A program made the position numbers and the translations under genes. Shown piece by piece: positions 34,975 through 46,323 of a DNA stretch of 64,000 nucleotides (positions are counted from its first letter, which is position 1; the number at the start of each line of letters is the position of its first letter). The stretch covers positions 1,922,001-1,986,000 of the forward strand of contig JAJQJQ010000012.1 of assembly GCA_028622995.1 (NCBI GenBank), given 5' to 3'. The DNA is from Panagrolaimus kolymaensis. Taxonomy: Eukaryota > Nematoda > Chromadorea > Rhabditida > Panagrolaimidae. The notes beneath the pieces are model-generated. The model was not told where the DNA came from and did no database searches. It saw only the letters and a list, made by a program, of their open reading frames with translations.

Positions 34975-35822
34975 ATGTTGAAAGATATTCCTCCGCTTGA
35001 AACAAAAGGAGCTCTCGTCAAAGAATGGAAAGAGCAAATTACTGAAAGAGAAGCACTTGATTTTGCCATTGTTCTTGAACCTCCTGGTAAGCTCTTATTG
35101 TTACATTACTATACAATAAATTATTTTATGCACTTTTTTAGAGAAGCTACGTTTAACTCCAATAATTATTGTGGTTTCAATATTTTCTGGTTTGATGATT
35201 GCTTTATTTTGTATTGGTCTCACTGTGGCATTAGCATATTCAGCACCAGCTTTAAAAGAAGCTATTGAATTTAATGAACTTGTAAGTTTTCTTCTTCATT
35301 TTTTGCTTGCTTTTTTACAACCTTCTTATGTACCTTTAAAACAAAAAACCTTTATGCTTGATTAAATCTTTTTTTAGGTCACGAATGCAACAAATTGCTT
35401 TGAATGTATTGTATCAGATGAAGAATGGCCAAATTGTGGAAATTTTTGCACGAATGATCCATCGATTCAATTAACACGAAATATCACTTTATTACATGCT
35501 TCTAATGTTTCTGAATGTCGAAATCAACTTGCAATGAAACCAAATTCAAATGAAATTCAACAAAAGCTTTCATGTTTTTCACCAACAAATATTGATAAAG
35601 TATGCGTTTTAAATAATTTTAGTTGTCTAAATTGGGATATGGATTATTTTCAAGCGTATATATTATTATTTTCAGATTCCATGGACAGAATGGTCTGATT
35701 GCACCAATGCTAAACGCCGATATCGAATCAAAAGACTGCCACCATTTTCTGCGTACAATTTTCATGGCACTTCTCCTGAATCTTTAATTGAAATTGATAA
35801 ACAAAATTGTTCTTCTTCTTAG
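34975..35822 (+). CDS. type II single-pass membrane protein with short TSP1-like motif
   Basis: Exons are 34975-35086, 35142-35281, 35378-35599 and 35676-35822, giving 206 residues. The N-terminus is cytoplasmic and charged. One strong membrane helix follows (PIIIVVSIFSGLMIALFCIGLTVALAY). The ectodomain has a cluster of cysteines (NCFECIV, NCGNFC, SECRNQL, LSCFS) and N-glycosylation sites (NAT, NIT, NVS). The last exon starts PWTEWSDCTNAKRRYR, which matches the W-x-x-W-S-x-C start of a thrombospondin type 1 repeat, but the remaining TSP1 cysteines are missing. I do not recognise an orthologue. Cell-surface location is inferred from topology. Confidence 0.72.
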
Positions 35823-36072
35823 ACACATGTATATATTTCTTTTTAATTTATGTAATATTTTTTGTTAAAATAATAAAAGATTTAATATTTGGTAAAATAG
35901 ATATAATTATGACCGTACATAGTTACAATGGTTTTGAAGAAGAAGAGAAAAAGATTTTTAGCAGAAAGTGGAAAGATAAAAGGGAAGAAAAGAAAGTGTT
36001 CTATTTTTTTATCATCGCAAATTTTATCCTTCATTTTTTTAAATCATTCATTTATTTTTTACAAAAACAATT

Positions 36073-36534
36073 TTATGTGGCAACAGTTTTACAAATAAAT
36101 GGTTGTTCAAAAAGACAACTGATTGTTTCGAAGCCATTATTGGTGTTTAAAGTTCTCCAAGAAATACATCCATCATCTACAATTGGAAAAGAATTGAAGA
36201 AAGATTTATCGGCAAGAGAATTATCATCGAGCCAAATCCATCTTGCATAACTTGTAATTGATGGATCTTTATGGAGGCCAATCCAAACAGGATATAATGG
36301 AGAATTATCGAGGCAAAATTTTTGGAGATAATTGTATTCTTCTTGAGTTTTCACGGATGTTAGATTACTGTTGATAGATTTGCAATAATCTGCAGCATCT
36401 GACCAATTGAGAAATCCATCGAGGGCAAGGTAATAACAATTGGCGCCGCTGGATACAAAATCAGCTGGACAGCTAGCATTTGATGAAAAAATAAAAGATG
36501 CCGTTAAAAAAATGATGACAAATTTGGCGTTCAT
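36073..36534 (-). CDS. secreted C-type lectin-domain protein
   Basis: One uninterrupted exon of 153 residues from ATG 36534. A signal peptide (FVIIFLTASFIFS) is followed by one C-type lectin fold: CPADFVSSGANCYYL, WSDAADYCKSIN, LTSVKTQEEYNYLQ, VWIGLHKD, WIWLDD, DDGCISW and QPFICK. The conserved disulfide cysteines and the WIGL core are present. The EPN/QPD and WND calcium and sugar ligands are not, so calcium-dependent sugar binding is doubtful. It has no intron, unlike its neighbours. Confidence 0.88.
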   Translation of the reverse strand: MNAKFVIIFLTASFIFSSNASCPADFVSSGANCYYLALDGFLNWSDAADYCKSINSNLTSVKTQEEYNYLQKFCLDNSPLYPVWIGLHKDPSITSYARWIWLDDNSLADKSFFNSFPIVDDGCISWRTLNTNNGFETISCLFEQPFICKTVAT

Positions 36535-37002
36535 TTTAGCAAGCAAACAAGAAAATAATGAAAAATGAATGAAACAAACCCAAGTTTTTCTAAAGTTGCC
36601 TTTTGATTGATAAAACGATTAAAATATCTATAATTCTGTTGCGTCTTATTGAATCTTTAGCCTTTTTTCCTTCTTCTGATAGCATGAATTTTAGAAAATT
36701 TTCTGTAAGCATTTTTTTATTGAAGAAAATAGAAGCGAAAAAGGGTGCGGCGTCGTTTTGGATTTTTGCATCTCCAACACTGCTGCACCACCTAAAATGT
36801 TAATAAGTTGACACCGGAAATATCAATACCTTTGTTTATCATAATATTATTGAATTTAAAGGTACTCATCTTTCTATCCCATGCATTCTTTTCAATTAAA
36901 TATTTCACATTTTTGGAGTAAAGGACTTCCACAAACTGAAACAAATGTTTGAAAAAGGAAAATATGTGAGTTATGTTTACTATTCTGGGCAAAGGTTTTT
37001 CA

Positions 37003-37084
37003 GCAGCTATGGCCGAGTGGTTAAGGCGACAGACTAGAAATCTGTTGGGCATTGCCCGCGCAGGTTCAAATCCTGCTGGCTGCG
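37003..37084 (+). tRNA. tRNA-Ser(AGA)
   Basis: Acceptor arms GCAGCTA/TGGCTGC, D-arm GGCCGAGTGGTTAAGGC, anticodon loop CTAGAAA (AGA), long variable arm (GGGCATTGCCC) and T-arm GGTTCAAATCC. It is very similar to the tRNA-Ser(TGA) at 20843-20924 outside the anticodon and variable arms. No intron. Confidence 0.95.
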
Positions 37085-37987
37085 AATTATTTTTCATTTT
37101 TTTCATAAGTTTTTGCCCTTTTTTTACCAAATTTCCAACTCTGTACAATTTGGTTTCATTATTTACTTATTTGTTTCTTACGACATTCAACATTTCTTTT
37201 TAAATTTGGTGCAAAATTAATTCAAAACACACATTAGAAATACATGTGAGCAAAAAATGAATCGCAATAAAAACTTATTTTAATATTTTTAAACGCACCA
37301 AATTATTGGTTGATGTGTGAATATATTTTTGGCGCAAGACAAAAACTTGTTTTCTTCCAAATTGCGGATAGGAGAAAGGATGTTGAGACGATCAAAATCT
37401 CTTTAAAAATTATTATTGCTATTGCATCAGTTAAAAAAATTGATATTTTACTCGATGGAAAACAGGTGATTTGCATGCGAAGAAAATTAACTAAAAAAAG
37501 CAGCAACATCAGCTGACGAATAGACATAACCGCTATCAAATTTTGTTTCTTCATTTGTTAAACTACGTTTTTTATGCTTCAAGCTATAGCCTCCAAGCAA
37601 AAAAATAAAAACGCGACGGCGACGTTAACGTTAAAAAAAAAGAAAGAAAGACGAAACACTCAAGGCTGTAAATTGCAGCGAGCGATGGTGGTTGGAAGGA
37701 TGGATGCACTCATGAATGTCGTACATAACAGCTGAAAAAGGTTTTCTTTTTTGACTGCTTTTCAGCTGAAAAAAAGCAAAGGAAGAAGAAAAAAAAAATC
37801 AACAAACACAACATCGAAGAATAAGAAGAAGGACGTCGCTTTTACATATTGCTTTTTAGTATTTTTTGTTTCAACGTTGCTTTTTTGAGATTGTTAGTTT
37901 TTCGGTTTTAAATAGCTTTATTGATTTCAAAAAATAAAACCAAAACTTTTACACATTTCGGACAAAGTGGAAATTTTAAAGAAGAAA

Positions 37988-39186
37988 ATGGATTTGGACT
38001 TTGACTTTGATTTCGATGTAAGTTAATTTTTCCCCATATTTTTTAAATTTGTCACTGGCACTTAAAAACATATGGCTTTGTTTTTCATTTCACTTTCTCT
38101 CTTTTTTAGTTTTCAAATCCCCAAAATACAACGACTTGCCCTCCATCATTTAATCAAGTGACACAGCAACAACACTCCCCATGGTCGACGGCAGAAGATG
38201 CATTTTTTGTTAAAGATTTTTTTCAATCAGACTTTTTTATTCCATCATCGACACCAACAACAATAGGAAATAATTTGGGTGATTATTTTATTGGAAAAAC
38301 TTCGTGCTTCCAAGATCAAATTAAATTTCCATCATATTCGATGGATGCTTGCAAACATAATCAAATCATCGATGAATTAATTCATCAAAAAAGTTTACTT
38401 AAAAAAGAAATCATGGATCTTCATCGACAAACTTTTGTTCTTGAAAATGAAAAGGAAAAACTTATTGATGAATTAATTAATACTGGAATTTGTAATAATC
38501 ATCAAAGTGATTCTTATGAATACAGGAAAAATTATCGCGAAGATGACGAAGATGAAGTTGATGAACAACAAAATAGTAAGTTTGATAAACTTAGCTCTGA
38601 GGTCTAAAATAATTTTCAAGCATCTACAATTTTCGTTTTTTTAACCTTTTTTTGTTACAAAAAGTTCGCTAGACAAAAAAATGACATAATATCCATTTAA
38701 TAACAAAAACATACAAAACCGGAACGACCTTTGCATAAATTTTAAAGAGATTGCGACCTTTTAGCTTTGTTTTTATTAAAACACAAAAAAGTGATATCAC
38801 TGTTTTTATTTTTATTTTGTTTCTTTCTTTTTTTAGTTGAATCAACAAAAGCCGAAGAAGAAAGTGATGCTAAAGCAGCTTTAATAGAAGAATTGGAAGC
38901 CAAGCTTGCAGAAGCCCAAGATCGTTGTGGAAAATTAGAAAAAGAAAATGGAGAATTTTCTGAAAAGGTATTTGAACTTGAAATGGATAAACAAAGGCTT
39001 AACCTTAAATTGCATCATTACGCTCAAGTTAATAAAAATCTTGAAGAAAATAATGATGAACTTGAAAAAGAAGTAGAAACATTGCAAGAAAAAACTGAAA
39101 AATTAACGATGAATTTGGAAAAATTAGAACAAAAAATTGAAAGAATTGAAGAAGGTGATTTTGAACATGTTTCAGTCGATATTTAA
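37988..39186 (+). CDS. coiled-coil protein, acidic N-terminus (hypothetical)
   Basis: Exons are 37988-38017, 38110-38575 and 38837-39186, giving 281 residues. Exon 1 encodes only MDLDFDFDFD. A Ser/Thr/Phe-rich part follows, then a first helix region (IDELIHQKSLLKKEIMDLHR) and an acidic linker with DEDEVDEQQN. The last 110 residues form a long Glu/Lys coiled coil with heptad Leu (AALIEELEAKLAEAQDRC, LEKLEQKIERIEE). No catalytic or targeting motif is visible. It resembles the next gene in plan (tiny first exon, Ser/Thr linker, C-terminal coiled coil), so the two may be diverged tandem copies. Confidence 0.72.
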
Positions 39187-40435
39187 CTATTGGCCTTCTT
39201 GAATTATTGCTTACTTACGTGCACCAAAATATTTCAAAATGTACATAAACTGTATAATTTATATAATCTTTTATTCTGTAAACTTTCAAACTTTAAAATG
39301 AATTTTCTATGCTTTTTATGTTAAATTTTTTTATACTGGTTTACGTATGTTTTCTTCCAAATTTCTTTCTTTTCAATCTGTTTTTTAATATTGTGTCTTG
39401 GAGATGCTTTTTGAATTTGAAAGTTTTTTTTCTTTTAGAAACTTGTCAAAAGTTATCTTCAAACTTTATGAAGATTGCTGTTAAGAAATTATCTTATGCT
39501 ACTTCTTTTTATCCTCCATCTTTAAATTAGATAAATTGTACATACACACATATGTAATAGTTTTATTTGAGAATTTCTTTATTTTATAAAATAAAAATAA
39601 AATTATGTTTTGGTTTTAAAACACTTGTCTCCATCTTTGCAAAAATACGATTTTGTTTAATTAGCTTGAATTTGTTTTTTATGGGAAAAAACGGCATTCA
39701 AAGTAAAAAAAAACCTTGCAAAAATTGAATCCTCTAAACAACCAACAACAAAAAAATTAATGTCACAGTTTAAAAGAAAAATAATAATGACATTAATAGT
39801 CCCGTTGAAAAATATTTTTTTCTTAAACACACGAACTGAAGAAGAAAAAATAAGCAAAAGCTGCCGAGAGAGAGAAAAACGTAAAAAAGATGTTCTAAAA
39901 ATAGCAACCGTCTCTTTCCTTTGTCTAACAAAAAAAACCAAAAAACAAAAAGCAAAGTTTCTCAATTTGTACAAATTTTTTTGTTTTGTTTTCGAGAAGC
40001 TTATTAGTGAACATTGCCGATGTTATTATGCATGCATTTATTGTGTCTAAATTGGCACCCTAGAATGACCATAAAAAAAGGCAAAAAAAGGCACGATTAT
40101 ACATATTTTTTGTTTTTGGCATTTGGCTTGCTTTTGGGTTTTGTTGTTTACGGCATCACATTTTTTTATTCATTTATTCATTCTATTGATAAACCTTTAA
40201 GGGTATTGAGACGTTTGCCAAAACAAACTTAAAGCAATTTGATAAAAAGTTTTTGAGGGTAAATTTCAAGTGTTTACATTCTCTAAAAGGCGGGTTAAAG
40301 ATTTGTTGCTTGAGTTGTGGATCTTTTGTTTCATTATTAATGAAGCGTCAGCTTTGTGGAAGCTGAATCATACTTATAAATTTTATTGGAAGTTTTCATT
40401 TTTCGCCCATAAACTTGCATAGCAAAAAATTATTT
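39187..40435. other. spacer between the two coiled-coil genes
   Basis: Nothing beyond T-rich 3' flank and short random frames is visible. Confidence 0.5.
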
Positions 40436-41111
40436 ATGGATTTTCATTCATCGTCTACTTCATTATTTAGTAAAAAGTTGAAAGTTATGGATGGTTTTAA
40501 AGGTAAGTGTTTTTTATAACAGCCGTTTTTTAACATAATTTTTCTCTAAATCTTTTTTAATAGTTTTTTCTATACATTTTTTTCTTTTAAAATGATTTAA
40601 AGTTAATCATGGTCATTTTTTAGAAAGCAATTCAGATCCCTCATTCCTTCATCCTCAAAGTGGTCTTTCGATATCCCAGTTCTCCCAAGTTGGTTCAAGC
40701 CAACCCTCAACTTCTTCGACATTCACTGAAGTTTCAAATAATGAAGTTGTTACTCTTCGGCAAGAAATTAAACAACTCCGCGAGAAATTAAGAAATGAAA
40801 AGCGATACACGAATTCATTTCTCATTGAATATATGACCCTTAAAGTTGAAGCTGAACGTTTGAGAGATGATCTTCAAATGGCAACGGTTAAAGATTCCAG
40901 CATGGTTGGACATTTACAAGGAAAAATGCAGAAACTTGAAGCCGAGAATTTCGAGTTGAAAGTTCGAATCGAGCATGATAAAGATGAAAAATGGAATTTA
41001 TTGAAACGCAATGAAAATCTTGAATCCGCTTTCAAAGAAGAGCAACAGAAACGGTTGGAATTGGAATTATTTTTAAAGTTTGAAGAAATAATGAAACAGA
41101 AAAATTTATAA
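40436..41111 (+). CDS. coiled-coil protein (hypothetical), tandem to the previous
   Basis: Exons are 40436-40502 and 40624-41111, giving 184 residues. MDFHSSSTSLFSKKLKV starts the protein; a Ser/Gln-rich linker follows. A coiled coil runs from about VVTLRQEIKQLREKL to the C-terminus, with heptads such as LQGKMQKLEAENFELKV. Function unknown. Start chosen at the ATG that opens directly into a consensus GTAAGT donor. Confidence 0.68.
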
Positions 41112-41396
41112 CACACTTTCTGTGAAATATTTTGTTTGTTATTTAAACTTTTTGTTGTTTTTTTTTTTGGAATCGATTTGAACCCATTTTTTTTATATAT
41201 ATGTATAAAATTATTATAAAGCATTTGTTTCATTGTCTCTAATTTCATTCCTCGAAGACAGCATTCTGTTCTTTGCTTTGTAGTATTACAAAATCTTATA
41301 TATTTCCAACAATTTTTAATTAATTATCTCATTCTTTTATTAGAAAAAAGTAGCATTACAAGAAAAGTAGCAACAAATTTCTCATTTTGTAAAAAC

Positions 41397-42543
41397 TTAA
41401 ATTAAAAGTTGATTACGTCTTTGCTCTTTTGAATGCTTTGGTATTGTCATTGAAATGTTTCCAATTATTGTTAAATCTCCGCCTCTTTTGCAATAATGCA
41501 TAAGTTGTCTTCGAGCACGTTTGTTACAAAGGATTAATGCAATGGGTTGAGTTAAAGCATTCAGAACTCCAGCAACATTTGTTATAAATGGTGTAAGAAG
41601 AGTATTGCCAAAAAGGAAACGAGCATAAAAAAACATGGTAGATAAAAACCATTGAGAAATGCAAATAACAAAAAAGTTGATTGCCTAAATAAATATTTAG
41701 AAATTAATAAGCTTTAAAAAAAAGGTGGCTAATAGCTTTTTCTGTTGCAAGAAATTCATATCTTTAGTTTTTTTTGCTTATTAAAAATAAACTCACAACT
41801 TTGACTTCTTGTTTGGCATACAAAGCATTATTATTACTTCCATTACCAATTCCAATTTTCCATTTATTTTTAAAAATTAAAATAAAAACTGCCGCGTACA
41901 TTGTAATCAATAAAAAAGGACCATACAAGCCAGTGTAATTATAAATAGCAGAAACTTGAAAATCTCCTTTTCTTCCACACGTAGCACAAGTAAATACATA
42001 AGTCATGGCCCATTGATTAAACATTTTATGACATCCAGAAATTTCAGTTCCTATTCCGCATGCAAATGCAAAAATCCAAACAAATATTGGCAATTTTTTT
42101 CGTAAAATTGCAATAATATTTTTAGAGAAAAGTTCAAAAAAATAAATAAATCTTTCAAAAGCGATAAGAAAATTTAGGAATAAAATTGTTAAATAAAAAT
42201 GTGTGTTGAAACCCGCGGTAAACATCATGGCCCAATCAGAGGAATAAATAATGCTTGGAGAAAGAATACCAGGAATGGAACCCATAAAATTAACAATGCC
42301 ATAACCAATATTTGCTATTGCAAAATGATTAACCAAAATTAAAACTTGATTATTTTGCTGCGCTTTGGATTTTAAAACGATGAATAAATTATAATAAACC
42401 AAAATAACATTGGATATGGTAGCAATAATATTAAGGAAAAGAAGAGGCAAACCAATCGTGAGCTTTTCATTTAAAGTTGGAAATGTTCGTTGAGTTGAAA
42501 AACATTGTTGCCAATCAGTAAGATTTGAGTTGATGAATTCCAT
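41397..42543 (-). CDS. nematode 7TM G-protein-coupled receptor, unassigned class
   Basis: Exons are 42543-41797 and 41684-41397, giving 344 residues. An N-glycosylation site (NLT) precedes TM1 (IGLPLLFLNIIATISNVILVYY). TM2 is VLILVNHFAIANIGYGIVNF; TM3 ends FLIAFERFIYFFELFSK, where FER replaces DRY. TM5 is PFLLITMYAAVFILIF, and TM6-TM7 lie in exon 2, ending LTQPIALILCNKRARRQLM, which matches the usual NPxxY-like end with NKR-RR. This is a chemoreceptor-like serpentine receptor, but I cannot place it in a named Sr family. It is unrelated to the GnRH-like pair. Confidence 0.75.
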
Positions 42544-44274
42544 GCTTTTGCAAATAAAGAAAAAATAAAGCTAAAAATGGAAAATAAAACGTGTTTTATA
42601 AAATCCTTTAATTTTCACATGAATGGAGTAATTATAAAAAAAACTAATTATAATGAAAAAAGAGGAGTAGTAATTACTTTGAAGCTTTTAGACTAACATT
42701 TTGAAAAAAATGTGAAACAACAATTTTTAACGAAACTACAAAAAAATGTGAAAAAGATATATGAGAAATCATAGTTTTTAATTTTGGAGACTGTAAAAAC
42801 GTGACAAATTTTTTGCAATTCCGCTGTTTGGAATTTTAATTTAAAAAAAGCGAATAAAAGATAGAATAAATCTCACGAGTTAAAAGAGCGCTTGAAAAAA
42901 AAGTGCAACATTCATGTATTTAAAAATTAAAACATTTAACTTAGATTTTTTTAAATTTCGAGGAAAAATGAAAGATCACATCCTATAAGAATTTATTTGT
43001 ACGGATAAACTTTTGAAAACCGACTCATTTAAAATAACAAATTTATAAGTTAAAAAACTGACATTGCTATGATTTGTTTTTTATTGCATTTTTATAAGAC
43101 GAGAAATGGTAAGTAAAAAATAACTTAATTTTCTTTAAACTTGTAAACAACATTCCATAATTCCATACACCAACAAAAAAAAACGCTCTTTATTTAAAAT
43201 TTATAAAATAATGAATAATTTTGTTTGTTCAAAAATGTTCATTAATTTGTTTTATGTATTATGCAATGTGTTGTTTGATAACTGCATGTGTATATTACTA
43301 ATAATTTATTTTGGCACCAATGAAATAATTTATAGTCTTTTGAATGTGCTTTCCTAGATTCATACCACGTCAATAAACCTTTTAAATTCAAACAAACTTG
43401 ATGATGTAAAATGTCTAATCAAAGAAGAAGAAAAAACGGGTATTTTATTTATTTGAAAATTTAAAAAGCATATTACTTTACTCGATTCGTCATTCATAAT
43501 AACAAAGTAAATTTGTATTAAGAAAATGGATTCTTGTTTTGAAAAGGTTTAGACAATTCAAGTCTGACTGCAGACTGACGACTGTATATGCGGGAATATT
43601 CCTAATTCCTTGTATCTTTACTCATTTTGGAAGTATCAACTGTAAAAAATGGTGAAATAGTAAATAAACATTAAAAAAATTTAGGGTTATAAAGATTCAG
43701 AAAATCGTAAATTTCTAATTTTCAAAAACAAACAACAAAAAAAATTAAATCTTGGAACGATCTTGCAAACACGCGAAGTTTCGATGCACCTTGCAAAATG
43801 CATGTAAAACTTTGAGAATCCTATTTTTTATAAAACTTTTACTTCTTTCTTTTTTTGAGTCTTTGCAAAATTTAGTTTTTTTTAATTGTCGCCATTTTTT
43901 CCACCATCAATGGTTTATTACCCAAATTTTATTTTGAAGAAATATTTTATGCTAGATTGACTTTATGCATTTGATAACAATGAGATTTTGAGGATTAGTG
44001 TTAGAAATAATTTATGTAGCATTTGATAGATTTTTCTAATTTTGTTAGCATTTTTTTACTTGGTCTTTCGAAAAATTTAGGCGTGTAAATATATTTTATC
44101 ATTTTATATCGTTAATATAATGTTTTGTTAAGAATGCTTTCAAATATTCACTAACTTTTTATTTTCTAGGTTTATCTAAAACTTGTAACTTGCTTTTTTG
44201 CTGTAATTTCATATCAATTTTTTGCATATTTGAGACAATTTTTGAATCATTTGTGCTTTTTGTCTTTCTCATTG
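42544..44274. other. AT-rich spacer, no gene seen
   Basis: No supported frame. It holds the promoters of two divergent genes (receptor and CCCH protein). Confidence 0.5.
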
Positions 44275-45793
44275 ATGAATTGTGAAAACATAAAAATCTT
44301 GAAAACAAAAATACAAAAAATGCTTAAAGTTGAATCTAGTGATATTGCAATGCGTTTGCTACAAAAGCTTCAAAAGTGTAGTCAGCCTGGTGAAAATGAT
44401 GTTAAAATTGAGTTGATTGTTAAACCTAACAAAGAAGATGAAAAACCCATGGATGAAAAAATGGACGATCTAGAAGAGGGTGAATTACTTGAAGCTGACG
44501 AGGATGATGAACAAATTATTGAGAAATCAACTTTATCTTGTTTTTCAACACCTATAAACAAAGGAGCTGCTAATGAAAACAAACAAAATGGTATGTTTTG
44601 AAACTATTCGATCTCCTTTATTTATTTATTTTTAGATTATGATCTCATTTCACCTTCCTATGTTGATTTGACTGCAGCTTCTGGTGATGGATTAGCACCA
44701 ACTTCTAGCCAGCTTACACCATTACTTAATGATTTATGGAAACGTGAAAAGCCCAAGCCAAAAGTTGGCACATTGCTTTGTAAATTTTTCCGTGAAGGTA
44801 AATGTCTTCAAGGTGATGCTTGTGTTTATAGTCATAATGCATCTGATTCTCATCGTAAACCGGAGTTATGCAAACTTTATGTTAATGGTTCATGTAATCA
44901 GGAATGGAATTGCAATTTTTTTCATGGTGAATTTCCCTGCAAAAAATTTCAACACAACAAATGCAATGATCCAAAATGTAGATTCTCTCATCAACCTCTT
45001 GATGATTTCATCAAACCAATCTTTGAACATGTGAGTTTCTTTCTTTTACTCTTCATTTAAAATATTTTGTTAATGTTTATTAATTTAGGCTCTTAAAAGT
45101 ATAGAATCGACCAATTTTGTTCCATTGACTCCTGTTGCTCAACGTAAATTTCTTTTACCTCAAGATTCAAATCGTATGTCTCTTCCATCTCATTCAATTC
45201 AAACTTCGACGAATACTCAATATCCAGGTCGCATGCTTCTTCCACCTCCGGCAATTTTATCTTCACCGAATATGAATACTCAATGTCAAAGTCGTATGCT
45301 TTTTCAACCTCCTCAGATTCCATCTTCGTCAAATTTGAGAGCTCAACGTCCACTTCGTATGCAAGCTCCAACTCTAGCTTTTCAACCTTCGTCTATTATG
45401 AATGATCAACGACCATATCGAATGCCTCCTCCACCTCTTTCTTCTTCTACTATGAGAGCTCAACGTCCAATTCGTATGCTTCTTCCATCTCCCGCAAATC
45501 ATTCTTCGGAGACTCTACGACTATGTCGAATGCCTCCTTCAATTCAATCTTCTGCGACTATGAGACCTCAACGTCCAACTCGTGTGCTTGTTCCTCCTCC
45601 GGCAATTCAATCTTCGATGATTATGAAAGCTTCTCCAGTTAGATTACCACCACGACTCAACAAGAATGCTTTTCGACAATCAGCTGCACCTTATACGCGT
45701 CCACCACCTCGAAAATCTGTTCCATTTCAAAATGTTACAGTTGAAAGCTTTCCTTCAACTTGTGATGCATCTAATAATCGCCGTTCTTGCTAA
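44275..45793 (+). CDS. triple CCCH zinc-finger protein, ZC3H4/6/8-Su(sable)-like
   Basis: Exons are 44275-44590, 44636-45030 and 45089-45793, giving 471 residues. An acidic N-terminal region (DDLEEGELLEADEDDEQI) is followed by three CCCH fingers in exon 2. Their spacings are C-x7-C-x5-C-x3-H, C-x7-C-x5-C-x3-H and C-x7-C-x4-C-x3-H. The order 'CKLYVNGSC...FFHGEFPCKKF...CRFSHQPL' is the hallmark of ZC3H4/ZC3H6/Su(sable) proteins, where 'MHGDFPCK' and 'FSHEPL' occur at the same places. Those proteins bind nascent RNA in the nucleus and limit non-coding transcription. Exon 3 is a Pro/Ser-rich repeat tail built of 'R-M-x-P-P-x-I-x-S-S' units. An upstream non-ATG extension of the frame was ignored. 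Confidence 0.85.
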
Positions 45794-46323
45794 GCCTTAC
45801 TATACTTCCTTTGTATTGTTGTTGTATAGTTTTATTGTTAATGTTGTTTTACTGTAAATATATTTCTTTTTTTATTGAAGGATTTTGTTTGTTTCAATTG
45901 TGCACTTCTTTCTCTCTATTTTCATATCTGATTTCTTTGATTTTATTTATGCATGATGACCAATTTTTCACATTATCGTTTACCAAAAGTTTGAGTAAAA
46001 ATGAGCAAATTATTAGGAAGGAAACTGTATTTTTTCTTTAAACTATGGACTAAAATTTTACTTTTATAAATATCAACTTTGTTATTAGTTATTACAACTT
46101 TAGTTATAGCGGTTTATCCTTACATAATATTTCCCATCACACTTCTTATTTTTCATCCATTGTTTATTCCATCATGTAATTTATGTAAATTTTTAGAAAT
46201 CGCTTCAATCTTTTTCAAAAAATCAAAACACCATTCTGATTAATTTTCTTTGCTGTTTGTCTGTTGAAAGTAAAAAAGTTTTTTCTCTTCTCTTTGGTGC
46301 TTCCTCTCTTTTTTTCATTGACG
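45794..46323. other. short spacer between CCCH and kinase genes
   Basis: 530 bp, same-strand neighbours. No gene; contains the kinase promoter. Confidence 0.5.

Noticed and set aside
45093..45371. Opposite-strand acidic frame under the CCCH gene tail
   Set aside because: Shadow of the repetitive Pro/Ser coding region of exon 3; no independent signals.
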